Source: Streptomyces sp. Ag109_O5-1
GTDB lineage: Bacteria > Actinomycetota > Actinomycetes > Streptomycetales > Streptomycetaceae
DNA length: 64,000 bases
Reading direction: 5' to 3'
Assembly (NCBI RefSeq): GCF_003814875.1
Contig: NZ_RKQF01000001.1
Location: forward strand, 10,478,001 to 10,542,000
In this document: positions 25,007 through 34,962 of the stretch, piece by piece
Layout of the letters: each line of letters opens with the position of its first letter
How positions within the stretch are numbered: position 1 is the stretch's first letter
Program-made: the position numbers and the translations under genes
Notes under the pieces: generated by a model
What the model was told of the DNA's origin: nothing
Database searches by the model: none
The model's input: the letters and a program-made list of their open reading frames with translations, nothing else

Positions 25007-25822
25007 TCAGACCCGCGCCGCCAGCTCCGCGATCCTGCGTGCCGACGGTGAGCCCGGATCCGCCGTCACCAGGACGACCTCCTGGTCGTCCTCCGGTACC
25101 AGCAGGACGTCGCAGTTCAGCCGCAGCCGCCCCAGCTCCGGATGGTCGACGACCTTGGCGCGATGCCCCGGGGCATGCACCGGATGCGTCGCCCAGATCC
25201 GCCGGAACTCCTCGCTTCCCGCGCGCAACTCGCCCAGCAGGGCGGCTAGTTGAGTGTCATGCGGATAGCGTTCGGTGGCCCGTCGCAGCCGGGCCACCAC
25301 GATGTGCCCGAACTCCTCGGCGCTGGAGCTCTCGTACATCCGTCCCTGGCCCAGGAAGCGTCGTCGCGCCAGGTTGGTCGTGCCGCGCCCCAGGTCCCCG
25401 CCGAGCAGCAGCTGGGCGAGGGGGTTCCAGGCCACCAGGCCGTAGGCCGCGTCGGTGACGATCGCCGCGGTGTCGGGCAGCCGCTCCAGCATCCGGGCCA
25501 CCTGCGGGCGCACCTGCCGCGCTGCCGAGGTGCCGGGCGGCGGCGCGGCCGAGCCGGCCAGCCGGAAGAGGTGGCTGCGCTCGGCCGGGGCCAGCCGCAG
25601 GGCCCCGGCCAGGGCGTCCAGGACCCGCGGAGAGGGCCGCGGGCCGCGGGCCTGTTCGAGCCGGGTGTAGTAGTCGACGGACATATGGGCCAGCTCGGCG
25701 ACCTCCTCGCGCCGCAGACCGGGCGTGCGGCGCGGGACGGGTCCCGTCGGCAGCCCCACCGTCCGCGGGGTCAGTCCCGCCCGGCGCTCCCGCAGGAAGC
25801 GGGCCAGTTCCTGCCGTGCCAT
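25007..25822 (-). CDS. XRE-type regulator with MmyB-like ligand domain
   Basis: 271 aa. N-terminal helix-turn-helix (LRREEVAELAHMSVDYYTRL, residues about 33-60) and a C-terminal MmyB-type domain (about 105-265: DAAYGLVAWNPLAQLLLG, YPHDTQLAALLGELRAGSEE, HPELGRLRLNCDVLLVPEDD). This family in Streptomyces is often divergently paired with an SDR enzyme, exactly as here (25897). Binding of fatty acid-like ligands has been shown for MmyB; ligand here unknown. Confidence 0.93.
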   Translation of the reverse strand: MARQELARFLRERRAGLTPRTVGLPTGPVPRRTPGLRREEVAELAHMSVDYYTRLEQARGPRPSPRVLDALAGALRLAPAERSHLFRLAGSAAPPPGTSAARQVRPQVARMLERLPDTAAIVTDAAYGLVAWNPLAQLLLGGDLGRGTTNLARRRFLGQGRMYESSSAEEFGHIVVARLRRATERYPHDTQLAALLGELRAGSEEFRRIWATHPVHAPGHRAKVVDHPELGRLRLNCDVLLVPEDDQEVVLVTADPGSPSARRIAELAARV

Positions 25823-25896
25823 ACCGTCGCCTCCCTGGTCCGCCTGGTACAGGTGGTCCCTGGCAGGACGGACGCGGCCGGGGAACCGTGGCTGTC

Positions 25897-26610
25897 ATGA
25901 ACGATCGCACAGCACTCGTCACCGGTGCCAACAAGGGCATCGGCCTGCATATCGCCCGGCTCCTCGCCGGGGAGGGCTTCACCGTCCATGTGGGCGCCCG
26001 GGACGCCGGGCGCGGGGAGCGGGCCGTCGAGGAGATCGGCGCAGGCGCCCGGCTCCTCGTCCTCGACGTCACGGACCCGGGCAGCGTCGAGCACGCCGCC
26101 GCCCGGGTCGAGCGCCTGGACGTCCTGGTCAACAACGCCGGTGTCCAGCCGGTGACCGGCCCGCCCGCCGAGACCGGCGTGGCGGACTTCCGGCGCACGT
26201 ACGAGACCAACGTCCTCGGCGTCGTCGCGGTCACCAACGCCTTCCTGCCCGCCCTGCGCCGCTCCGCCCGCCCCCGTGTCGTGAACGTCTCCAGCGGCAC
26301 CGCCTCCCTCACCTGGAGCACCCACCCCAATCCGCAGTTCGCCCACGGCAGCCCCAGGTCAGCCGCCTACCGCTCCTCGAAGGCCGCCCTCAACGCGCTG
26401 ACCGTGTTCTACGCCCAGGAACTGGCCGGCGACGGGATCAAGGTGAACGCCCTCGCCCCGGGGCGCCGGGCCACCGACCTGGTCCCCGGGATCACCGGCG
26501 GCGGGGATCCGGCCGAGGCCGCGCGCGGGGCCGTACGGCTGGCGCTGCTGCCCGACGACGGGCCGACCGGCGGGTTCTTCTCCTGGGACGGCACACCCGT
26601 TCCATGGTGA
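25897..26610 (+). CDS. Short-chain dehydrogenase/reductase
   Basis: 237-aa classical SDR: cofactor loop TGANKGIG, VNNAGVQ, active-site Ser in VSSGTAS, YRSSK catalytic Tyr/Lys, and a family-typical C-terminus ending FFSWDGTPVPW. NADPH preference is suggested by the R following the second strand (VGARDAGRG). ATG at 25897, 74 bp from the divergent XRE regulator, its presumed controller. Substrate unknown; relatives act on carbonyls. Confidence 0.93.
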   Translation: MNDRTALVTGANKGIGLHIARLLAGEGFTVHVGARDAGRGERAVEEIGAGARLLVLDVTDPGSVEHAAARVERLDVLVNNAGVQPVTGPPAETGVADFRRTYETNVLGVVAVTNAFLPALRRSARPRVVNVSSGTASLTWSTHPNPQFAHGSPRSAAYRSSKAALNALTVFYAQELAGDGIKVNALAPGRRATDLVPGITGGGDPAEAARGAVRLALLPDDGPTGGFFSWDGTPVPW

Positions 26611-26669
26611 GGGCCCCACGGTCCGTAGCATGAGGCCGTAGCCCGTGATGATCATGCGAGGAGCGGATC

Positions 26670-27623
26670 GTGCGAGACATCGCCGTCTTCAGCGGCAGCG
26701 CCCACCCCGAGCTGGCCGAGGAGGTCTGTGCGCACCTCGGGGTGCCGCTCAGCCCGACCCGGGTCAGCAGGTTCGCCAACGACTGTCTGGAGGTGCAGCT
26801 CCAGGCCAACTGCCGGGAGCGGGACGTCTTCCTGATCCAGCCCCTGGTCCGGCCGGTGCAGGAGCACCTGGTGGAGCTGCTGATGATGTGCGACGCGGCC
26901 CGGGGCGCCTCGGCCGGCCGGATCACCGTCGTCATGCCGCACTACTCCTACGCCCGCTCCGACAAGAAGGACGCCCCGCGCATCTCGCTCGGCGGCCGCC
27001 TGGTCGCCGACCTGATGGTGGCCGCGGGCGCGAGCCGGGTCCTCGCCATGACCCTGCACGCCCCGCAGGTGCACGGCTTCTTCTCGGTGCCGGTCGACCA
27101 TCTGCACGCGCTGCGGGAGCTGGCCGCGCATTTCCGGCGGTACGACCTCTCGCGCACCACCGTCGTCTCACCCGACCTCGGCAACGCCAAGGAGGCCGCC
27201 GCCTTCGCCCGGCTGATCGGTGCCCAGGTGGCGGCCGGCGCCAAGCAGCGGTTCGCCGACGACCGGGTCACCATCAGCTCGGTGATCGGCGATGTGGCCG
27301 GGCGGGACGTCATCGTGCTCGACGACGAGATCGCCAAGGGCAGCACGGTGCTGGAACTTCTGGACCGGCTGCGGGAGTTGGGGCCCAGGTCCATTCGAGT
27401 GGCGTGCACGCACGGGCTGTTCGCGGCCGGGGCGCTGAAGCGGCTGAGCGAGCAGCCCGACGTGCTGGAGATCGTCTGCACCAACACCGTGCCGGTGCCC
27501 GCCGAGGAGCACACCGACAAGTTGCGCATCCTGTCCATCGCCCCGGCGCTGGCCGAGGCCGTACGCCGGATTCACAACGGCGAGTCCGTGAGCGCCCTGT
27601 TCGACGAGCCGCGCAACCTCTAG
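26670..27623 (+). CDS. Ribose-phosphate diphosphokinase (PRPP synthetase) paralogue
   Basis: 317 aa, full length. Makes PRPP from ribose 5-phosphate and ATP. Visible: FANDCLEVQLQANCRERDVF, flexible loop YARSDKKDAPRISLGGRL (catalytic Arg/Lys region; it departs from the usual RxPISAK), HAPQVHGFF, and PRPP loop VLDDEIAKGSTVL in place of the usual VDDxxDTGGT. These changes suggest a divergent second copy rather than the housekeeping prs. GTG start with GAGGAG upstream. Likely co-transcribed with the tuf paralogue 65 bp downstream. Confidence 0.9.
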   Translation: MRDIAVFSGSAHPELAEEVCAHLGVPLSPTRVSRFANDCLEVQLQANCRERDVFLIQPLVRPVQEHLVELLMMCDAARGASAGRITVVMPHYSYARSDKKDAPRISLGGRLVADLMVAAGASRVLAMTLHAPQVHGFFSVPVDHLHALRELAAHFRRYDLSRTTVVSPDLGNAKEAAAFARLIGAQVAAGAKQRFADDRVTISSVIGDVAGRDVIVLDDEIAKGSTVLELLDRLRELGPRSIRVACTHGLFAAGALKRLSEQPDVLEIVCTNTVPVPAEEHTDKLRILSIAPALAEAVRRIHNGESVSALFDEPRNL

Positions 27624-27688
27624 ACAGGAAGGAGGAGTTGTAGCGCTGAACCGCGCTCGGTGGCACCGAGGCGGACGGGAGGCACCCA

Positions 27689-28882
<1,194 letters not shown>

Positions 28883-28910
28883 CCGACCCGGCAGGCATGG
28901 TGGGGAGCGG

Positions 28911-29303
28911 TCATAACGTCCCGGACGTGGCCTCCGGCTGGCCCAGGGCCGCGTCCAGGGTCGCCAGCGGAGGCAGCAGCCGCGACAGTCCCGTCACCTT
29001 CAGCACCCGCAGGGTCAGCGGGTGCGCGCAGACCAGCTGGAGCTGTCCGTCGCGCTCCAGCACCCGGCTGCGCGCCCGGTACAGCAGCCGCAGCCCCGAG
29101 CAGTCGAAGAACTCGACGTGCAGCAGGTCGATCACCACCCGGGCGCCGCCCCGCGCGGTCACCAGGTCCAGGCAGGGCATGATCTCCGTCGCCGCCGCGA
29201 TGTCGATCTCGCCCCGGAACTCCAGCACCGTGTGGCCGCGGTCCTCGCGGACACGCAGGTGCCGGGTGAGTGGCGCGGGATCCTTTCGGGGTTCCTGGCG
29301 CAC
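28911..29303 (-). CDS. STAS-domain anti-sigma factor antagonist
   Basis: 130 aa. STAS fold across about residues 15-115: GHTVLEFRGEIDIAAATEI, RVVIDLLHVEFFDCSGLRLL. The DCSGL motif carries the Ser that a cognate anti-sigma kinase phosphorylates; the unphosphorylated form sequesters that kinase and frees a SigB/SigF-type sigma factor. GTG at 29303 lies about 9 nt after GGAGG and is preferred to the GTG at 29321. No kinase or sigma gene is adjacent. Confidence 0.9.
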   Translation of the reverse strand: MRQEPRKDPAPLTRHLRVREDRGHTVLEFRGEIDIAAATEIMPCLDLVTARGGARVVIDLLHVEFFDCSGLRLLYRARSRVLERDGQLQLVCAHPLTLRVLKVTGLSRLLPPLATLDAALGQPEATSGTL

Positions 29304-29475
29304 GACGGCATCACCTCCCACCCCTGCCGGTCAATTCCGTTCCCCGCCCTGCAAGTTACCCTCGATGGAGGGAATTTGAGCATGTTCGATTGACATATGT
29401 CTGCTGCTTCGGCACGCCATTTTCTGTGGCGTGCGCGACAGTCGGAGAACGTGCACGTGGGAACGGTAGCGCGCG

Positions 29476-29904
29476 CTAGGAAAGTGCGTGCCACGCCTTG
29501 CTCAGTGCCTGGCGGAACTGTTCCTCCTGATGCGCGGTGAGCTCGCGCACCATCCGCTCCTCCAGTTCCCGAACCGGCCCGGCGACCCCGGCGAGCAGCT
29601 CGCGCCCGGCGTCGGTCAGCAGGATCAGCAGCTCGCGCCGGTTGCGCGAGTTGCGCTCCCGCCGGATCAGCCCGCGGCTCTCCAGCGACCGTACGAGGTC
29701 CGCCATCGACTGGGCGGTCACGAAGGAATCCCGCGCCAACTGTGCAGCCGAAAGCCCGTCATGACGCTCCAGGACAGTCAGGGCCGTGTACTGCAGCGCC
29801 GTGATCCCGGCGGGCCTGACCAGCTCGTCGAGATGGGAGCGCACCACGAGCTCCACCTGCTTGACCATGTACAGCAGCGAGGGGCGTGTCTTTGTACCGA
29901 CCAT
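29476..29904 (-). CDS. MarR-family regulator
   Basis: 142-aa winged-helix repressor. Helices and wing: GITALQYTALTVLERHDGLS, ARDSFVTAQSMADLVRSLES, then the wing RGLIRRERNSRNRRELLILL and a dimerisation helix. The ATG at 29904 is 20 bp from the first of two palindromes in the divergent gap to the aldehyde dehydrogenase gene, so it probably represses both itself and that operon, released by a phenolic or aldehyde-type ligand (inferred from family). Confidence 0.93.
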   Translation of the reverse strand: MVGTKTRPSLLYMVKQVELVVRSHLDELVRPAGITALQYTALTVLERHDGLSAAQLARDSFVTAQSMADLVRSLESRGLIRRERNSRNRRELLILLTDAGRELLAGVAGPVRELEERMVRELTAHQEEQFRQALSKAWHALS

Positions 29905-29923
29905 GCGTGCACCCTAGACCATT

Positions 29924-29938
29924 GACAGGAATCCTGTC
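29924..29938. promoter_or_regulatory. MarR operator site 1
   Basis: GACAGGAATCCTGTC, a perfect 15-bp palindrome, 20 bp from the MarR start. Shares the core ACAGGAWTCCTGT with site 2. Confidence 0.85.
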
Positions 29939-29969
29939 TGTAATCAGACTGCGGACCAGACGCGGGACC

Positions 29970-29984
29970 AACAGGATTCCTGTT
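29970..29984. promoter_or_regulatory. MarR operator site 2
   Basis: AACAGGATTCCTGTT, a second perfect 15-bp palindrome, centre 46 bp from site 1 and 65 bp before the aldehyde dehydrogenase start. A lesser repeat GTCTG-TAAT-CAGAC (29936-29949) lies between. Confidence 0.85.
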
Positions 29985-30048
29985 TGTTGAAAACTTGGTG
30001 ACCGGGGCTGTGGGTGCCCTCGACGCCATCAACACTGGGAGTGGGCCA

Positions 30049-31506
30049 ATGACGACCACCTTCGAGACCGGGCCGGGGCAGCTGTTCATCGGCGGACAGT
30101 GGCGGGAAGCCGCCGACGGGGCCCGGACGGAGGTCACCGACCCGGCCACCGGCCAGGTGATCACCACCGTCGCCGAGGCCGGGGCCACCGACGTCGACGC
30201 GGCCGTACGCGCCGCCCGCGAGGCCTTCGACGCGGGGGAGTGGTCGGGGCTCAGCGGCCGGGAGCGCGGCCGGGTGCTGCACCGGATCGCCGAACTGATC
30301 CGGGAGAACGCCGAGGAGATAGCCGCCCTGGAGAGCCTGGACGTCGGCAAGCCCATCACGCTGGCCGGAGCCGTCGACGTCACCAACGCGGCCAACGACT
30401 ACGAGCACTTCGCGGCCCTCGCCCACTCCCTGGACGGCGCAGTCCGCGACGTCCCGCTCAACGCCCTCGCCTACACCCGGCGCGAGCCCATCGGTGTGGT
30501 CGCCGCCATCACCCCCTTCAACTTCCCGCTCATCCTGGCCGGTTCGAAGATCGGCCCGGCCCTCGCCGCCGGCAACACGATCGTCCACAAGCCCGCCGAC
30601 GAGACCCCCCTCAGCGCCCTGTACATGGCCCGCCTCTTCCAGCAGGCGGGCGTGCCCGACGGCGTCGTCAACGTCGTCACCGGCGCCGGACCGGTCGCCG
30701 GCGAGGCACTGCTGCGGCACCCGGGCGTCGACAAGGTCGCCTTCACCGGCTCCACCGCCATCGGCCGGCACGTGGCGAGCACCGCGGGCCAGGCGCTCAA
30801 GCCGGTCACCATGGAACTCGGCGGCAACGCGGCCCACCTGGTCTTCGAGGACGCCGACCTGGAGAAGGCCGTCGGCGCGGTGATCAAGGCGTTCGTCTTC
30901 AACACCGGCCAGTTCTGCATGGGCGGCCCCCGGCTCCTGGTCGCCCGCTCCGTCTACGCCACCCTGCTGGGCATCCTCGCCGAGGCCGTCCCCGGTGTCC
31001 CGGTCGGGGACCCGCGCGACCCGGCCACGGTTGTCGGCCCGATGGCGGGGGAGAAGCATCTGCGCAAGGTCGAGGAGTACGTCGAACTCGCCCGCAAGGA
31101 GGGCGGCCGTATCGTCTGTGGCGGTGAACGCCTCGACCTGGACGGCGGGTTCTACTACCGGCCGACGGTCGTCGCCGACCTGCCGAACGACTCCCGGGTG
31201 ATCCAGGACGAGATCTTCGGACCCGTACTCACCGTGCAGCCCTTCGACTCCGAGGACGAGGCCGTCGCCCTCGCCAACTCCACCCCGTACGGACTTGCTT
31301 CGGGCATCCAGACCGGCAGCCTGGCCCGCGCGCATCGCGTTGCCGCCCGTCTCCAGGCCGGCATCGTCTGGGTCAACGACTGGGCGATGCTCGACCCCGC
31401 CGTCCCCTTCGGCGGCGTCAAGGCCTCCGGCTACGGCCGCGAGTACGGCCCCGAGGCCCTCGATTCCTACACCAAGGCCAAGTCCGTCGTCGTCTCGCTC
31501 GACTGA
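30049..31506 (+). CDS. NAD(P)-dependent aldehyde dehydrogenase
   Basis: 485-aa ALDH superfamily enzyme oxidising an aldehyde to its acid. Seen: Rossmann segment TPFNFPLILAGSKIGPAL, TGSTAIG, general base Glu in MELGGN, catalytic Cys in NTGQFCMGG, and EIFGPVL plus PFGGVKASGYGRE. The ATG at 30049 is chosen over the GTG-type extension at 29995 because the latter overlaps the operator region. The alcohol dehydrogenase starts 25 bp downstream; together they convert an alcohol to an acid via the aldehyde, as in aromatic or terpene alcohol catabolism. Confidence 0.95.
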   Translation: MTTTFETGPGQLFIGGQWREAADGARTEVTDPATGQVITTVAEAGATDVDAAVRAAREAFDAGEWSGLSGRERGRVLHRIAELIRENAEEIAALESLDVGKPITLAGAVDVTNAANDYEHFAALAHSLDGAVRDVPLNALAYTRREPIGVVAAITPFNFPLILAGSKIGPALAAGNTIVHKPADETPLSALYMARLFQQAGVPDGVVNVVTGAGPVAGEALLRHPGVDKVAFTGSTAIGRHVASTAGQALKPVTMELGGNAAHLVFEDADLEKAVGAVIKAFVFNTGQFCMGGPRLLVARSVYATLLGILAEAVPGVPVGDPRDPATVVGPMAGEKHLRKVEEYVELARKEGGRIVCGGERLDLDGGFYYRPTVVADLPNDSRVIQDEIFGPVLTVQPFDSEDEAVALANSTPYGLASGIQTGSLARAHRVAARLQAGIVWVNDWAMLDPAVPFGGVKASGYGREYGPEALDSYTKAKSVVVSLD

Positions 31507-31531
31507 GCCCCGCAGACCAGGAGTCCGTACG

Positions 31532-32638
31532 ATGCCCATCACCACCCGAGCCGCCGTCGTCGAGTCCGGCGGCGCGCCTTTCACCCTCGCCGACGTCGAA
31601 CTCGACGCGCCAGCGCCGTACGAGGTGCTCGTCCGCATGGTGGCCGCCGGTCTGTGCCACACCGACCTCGGCGTGGCGAGCGGCGGGCTGCCCTTCCCGC
31701 TGCCCGGAGTTCTCGGCCACGAGGGCGCCGGTGTCGTCGAGGCCGTCGGCTCCGCCGTCACCGGAGTGGCCCCCGGCGACCATGTCGTCCTGTCCTTCAC
31801 CTCCTGCGGCAACTGCCGCAACTGCCACGGCGGTCACCCCGCCTACTGCACCACCTGGCTGCCGCTCAACCTCATCGGCGGCCGGCGCGCCGACGGCACC
31901 GTCACCGTCAGCCGGGACGGCGAGCCGCTCGGCGGCCACTTCTTCGGCCAGTCGTCCTTCGCGGAACGCGCGTTGGTCGACGAGCGCAGCCTGGTCAAGG
32001 TCGACCCCGACGTCCCGCTGGAGTCGATCGCCCCGCTCGGCTGCGGGGTGCAGACCGGGGTCGGCGCCGTGTGGAACGTACTCGAGCCGACCACGGGCAG
32101 CACGATCGTCGTCCTGGGTGCCGGGGCGGTGGGCCTGTCGGCGGTGATGGCGGCCGCGCTCACCCCGGCCACCACGATCGTCGCCGTCGACCGGGTGGCC
32201 GAACGCCTCGAACTGGCAAAGGAGTTGGGTGCCACACACACCGTTGACGCCACCCGGGAGAGCCTCCCCGAGGCCATCGGGCGCATCTCGGGCGGAGCCG
32301 GCGCCGACGGCATCGTGGAGACCACCGGGAACGTCGGTGTGCTCCGCCAGGGCGTCGACGCGCTCGCCGCCCGCGGCACCCTGGTGGTTGTCGGCGCCCC
32401 GCCCTTCGGCACCGAAGTGCCCCTGGACGTCAACGGGTTGCTGGCCGGCAAGCGGATCGTCGGCCTGACCCTCGGCGACAGCGAGACCCAGGCATTCATT
32501 CCGGCCCTGGTCCGGTTGGTCCGCGAGGGACGGCTGCCGCTGCACCGGCTGATCTCCACCTATCCGTTCGCCGAGATCGACCGGGCCGTGCAGGACATGA
32601 GCACGGGCAAGGCGATCAAGCCCGTGCTCACCTTCTGA
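31532..32638 (+). CDS. Zinc-dependent aryl/benzyl-type alcohol dehydrogenase
   Basis: 368-aa medium-chain alcohol dehydrogenase. Catalytic zinc ligands Cys and His in GLCHTD and GHEGAG; structural-zinc cysteines SCGNCRNCHGGHPAYC; ligand Cys in PLGCGVQTG; NAD loop VLGAGAVGLSAV followed by Asp (AVDR), so NAD-preferring. The architecture matches benzyl- or perillyl-alcohol dehydrogenases (XylB-like). Second gene of the MarR-controlled operon; substrate class is inferred. Confidence 0.93.
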   Translation: MPITTRAAVVESGGAPFTLADVELDAPAPYEVLVRMVAAGLCHTDLGVASGGLPFPLPGVLGHEGAGVVEAVGSAVTGVAPGDHVVLSFTSCGNCRNCHGGHPAYCTTWLPLNLIGGRRADGTVTVSRDGEPLGGHFFGQSSFAERALVDERSLVKVDPDVPLESIAPLGCGVQTGVGAVWNVLEPTTGSTIVVLGAGAVGLSAVMAAALTPATTIVAVDRVAERLELAKELGATHTVDATRESLPEAIGRISGGAGADGIVETTGNVGVLRQGVDALAARGTLVVVGAPPFGTEVPLDVNGLLAGKRIVGLTLGDSETQAFIPALVRLVREGRLPLHRLISTYPFAEIDRAVQDMSTGKAIKPVLTF

Positions 32639-32680
32639 GCCCGTTTCCTGAACCCGTCTTCTGAACCCGGCGCGCGGACG

Positions 32681-33631
32681 TCAGTCCGTCACCAGGACCA
32701 GCTTCCCCGTGGTCCGGCCGGTGCCGCCCAGCTCGTGCGCCTTGGCGGCATCGGCCAGCGGGAACGTCCCCGCCACCGTGGCCCGGAGCTTTCCCTCCTC
32801 GGCCAGGGAGGCGATCGCCCGCATCCCCGCCCGGTCGGCGTCCACCAGCATCCGCACCGCCCGCACGCCGAGCCGATCGGCCTCCTCGTACAGGCTCGCC
32901 GAGCCCACCGGCAGGATCGACACCAGGACCCCGCCGGGCCGCAGCATGCGCAGTGAGGCCACCGAGGTGTCGCCGCCCAGGGTGTCGAGCACGACGTCGA
33001 CGTCCCGCACCGCCTCCGTGACATCCACGGACCGGTAGTCGACCGGCTCGTCCACGCCGATCTCCCGCAGGAAGTCGTGCTTGGCGGCGCTCGCCGTGCC
33101 GATCACATACGCCCCGCGCGCCTTGGCGATCTGCACCGCCACATGCCCGACCCCGCCGGCCGCCGCATGGATCAGCACCCGCTGCCCCGGCCGTACGTCG
33201 GCGTACTCCACCAGCGCCTGCCAGGCCGTCAGCCCCACCAGCGGCAGCGCGCCCGCCTGGACGTGGTCGATCACCTCCGGCTTCGGCACCAGGGCGCGGG
33301 CGGGGACGATCACGTACTCGGCGTGCGTGCCGTGGCCGAACGGGTAGGGCACCATCCCGAAGACCTCGTCACCGGGCGCGAAGGCGGCGACGCCGATCCC
33401 GGTCTGCTCGACCGTGCCGGAGACGTCCCAGCCGAGGACGAAGGGCGGCTCGCCCAGGAAGATGCCGAGCTCCCGGTGCTTCCAGTCGGTCGGATTCAGC
33501 CCGGCGGCCCGCACCCGGACCAGCACCTCGTTGGGCCGCGGCTTCGGCCGCGCCACCTCGACCACCTTCAGCACCTCGGGACCGCCGAGGACGTCCTGGC
33601 TCACCACACGCATCGTGTTCACATCGTTCAT
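32681..33631 (-). CDS. NADP-dependent MDR oxidoreductase (QOR-like)
   Basis: 316 aa. GroES-like N-terminus (VLVRVRAAGLNPTDWKHREL) and Rossmann loop HAAAGGVGHVAVQIAK; no structural-zinc cysteines. The ATG at 33631 is chosen over the frame opening at 33712, which would add a non-conserved Trp/His-rich lead; an alternative ATG is at 33613. Likely reduces quinones or unsaturated carbonyls. Convergent with the alcohol dehydrogenase gene after 42 bp. Confidence 0.9.
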   Translation of the reverse strand: MNDVNTMRVVSQDVLGGPEVLKVVEVARPKPRPNEVLVRVRAAGLNPTDWKHRELGIFLGEPPFVLGWDVSGTVEQTGIGVAAFAPGDEVFGMVPYPFGHGTHAEYVIVPARALVPKPEVIDHVQAGALPLVGLTAWQALVEYADVRPGQRVLIHAAAGGVGHVAVQIAKARGAYVIGTASAAKHDFLREIGVDEPVDYRSVDVTEAVRDVDVVLDTLGGDTSVASLRMLRPGGVLVSILPVGSASLYEEADRLGVRAVRMLVDADRAGMRAIASLAEEGKLRATVAGTFPLADAAKAHELGGTGRTTGKLVLVTD

Positions 33632-33733
33632 GGTCACCCAGCCTGCCGGGGCGCGCCCGCCCGGGAAATGGCACGATTGCCAATATCCGATGGAATCGTG
33701 CCAGTCAATCATGCCGGCCCGGCCCCGGGCGGC

Positions 33734-34300
33734 TCAGCGGCTCATGTGCAGGGCGACCAGCAGCTGCCACACCTGGTTCGCCACGTCCTCCGGGCCGGCG
33801 TCGAGCAGGCCGTGCAGCCAGTCGGCCAGTACCCCGGCGAAGGTGGCCGCCACCGCCGAGGCCACCAGCGGCGCGTCCGCCGCGCCCACCAGCTCCCGCT
33901 CGGCCAGGCTGCGCGCCCGCAGGTCCCGGTGCAGCACCCGGCCCAGGGGACCCCCGCCGCCCGGCGCGAGCAGCTCCCGGTACAGGGCCGCGTGCGGGGC
34001 CAGCCCCGCGAAGAACCCCAGGAGCGCGGGCGGCGCGTGCACCGGATCGGGCCGCCCCCGCCAGGCGTGCAGCGCGTCCACCGCCTCCCGTACGACGTCC
34101 GCACAGGCGTCGACCGCCAGCGCCTCCAGGCCGTCGTAGTGCACGTAGAAGGTGGCCCGCCCGACCCCGGCCCGGCGCACCAGTGCAGCCACGCCCACCT
34201 CCGCGAGCGGCCGTTCGGCGCACTCCTCCAGCAGGGCCGCCCGGAGTCGCGCCCGGGTGCGTGCGGCCCGCGGGTCCTCCAGGGCCGGGCGGCCGGTCAC
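33734..34300 (-). CDS. TetR-family regulator
   Basis: 188 aa. Helix-turn-helix LAEVGVAALVRRAGVGRATF in the first third and TetR_C-like helices after. GTG start at 34300 shares GTGA with the stop of the upstream DUF1304 gene, so the two are translationally coupled. It probably binds the palindromes at 34691-34717 and so represses its own operon. Confidence 0.9.
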   Translation of the reverse strand: MTGRPALEDPRAARTRARLRAALLEECAERPLAEVGVAALVRRAGVGRATFYVHYDGLEALAVDACADVVREAVDALHAWRGRPDPVHAPPALLGFFAGLAPHAALYRELLAPGGGGPLGRVLHRDLRARSLAERELVGAADAPLVASAVAATFAGVLADWLHGLLDAGPEDVANQVWQLLVALHMSR

Positions 34301-34659
34301 CCCGCGGCGAGGACGGCGGCCAGAGCGAGCGCGCCCGGCAGCGCCTGAGCGAAGAGGATCCGCCGGTTGGCCGTGACCGCGCCGTACAACCCCGCGACCA
34401 CCACGCACGACAGGAAGAACACCTGGGCCCGGAAGCCCGTCGGATCGGCCGCGACCAGCCCCCACACCAGACCGGCCGCCAGGAAGCCGTTGTACAGGCC
34501 CTGGTTGGCCGCCAGCGGTGCGGTGCGCCGCGCCAGTTCCGCGTCGAAGCCGTGGAAGCGCATCCCTGGCGTCTTCTGCCACAGGAACATCTCCATCACC
34601 AGGATGTACGCATGCAGCGCGGCCACCAGGCCGACCAGCACGTTCGCCACGATGTCCAT
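34297..34659 (-). CDS. DUF1304 small membrane protein
   Basis: 120 aa, four hydrophobic segments (VANVLVGLVAALHAYILVMEM, LYNGFLAAGLVWGLVAA, VFFLSCVVVAGLYGAVTA, ALPGALALAAVLAAG) and the family motif FLWQKTPGMRFHGFD and NQGLYNGFLA. DUF1304 proteins are integral membrane proteins of unknown function. ATG at 34659 follows GGGGAGGGTCCGCGATC. First gene of an operon with TetR, the regulator's likely effector-linked partner. Confidence 0.9.
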   Translation of the reverse strand: MDIVANVLVGLVAALHAYILVMEMFLWQKTPGMRFHGFDAELARRTAPLAANQGLYNGFLAAGLVWGLVAADPTGFRAQVFFLSCVVVAGLYGAVTANRRILFAQALPGALALAAVLAAG

Positions 34660-34690
34660 GATCGCGGACCCTCCCCATCTCTTGAACAGG

Positions 34691-34717
34691 TGTCCACTAT
34701 AGCTGGACAGGTGTCCA
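34691..34717. promoter_or_regulatory. TetR operators over the DUF1304-tetR promoter
   Basis: Three alternating half-sites: TGTCCA (34691-34696), TGGACA (34704-34709), TGTCCA (34712-34717), making two overlapping inverted repeats. TATAGT on the minus strand (34701-34696), a -10-like box, lies inside the first, so binding would block transcription. Confidence 0.65.
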
Positions 34718-34962
34718 GTAGGCGGGTGGGTGGCAATGGGTATTTGTTGATTTGCCACCAACTGGCGGAGCGTGACGGAATCCTCACTTCCTCTGCCTGC
34801 CGAGGTTGATCCTTTCGGGTTCAAACCCGATAAGCTCCATGCAGTCACAGCGAGTTGACGCTCCCCACGGTGGGTTCGTCCCGCCGTGCGTGCTCGTGAG
34901 TGCGGCCTTCGCACACTGCCCTTGTTCGCTGTTGTTCGATTGTGTTGTCTCGAAGGATGCAG
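34718..34962. other. Leader region of the conservon
   Basis: 245 bp between the TetR operators and cvnA, less GC-rich than coding DNA. It contains the inverted repeat CGGGTT-CA-AACCCG (34816-34829) followed by GATAAG, and the ribosome site GAAGG before 34963. A promoter is likely here but I could not fix -35/-10. Confidence 0.5.

Noticed and set aside
34816..34829. tRNA T-arm-like GGTTCAAACCC, possible attachment site
   Set aside because: No acceptor, D or anticodon arm around it and the stem/loop lengths are wrong; no integrase or second copy in the window.
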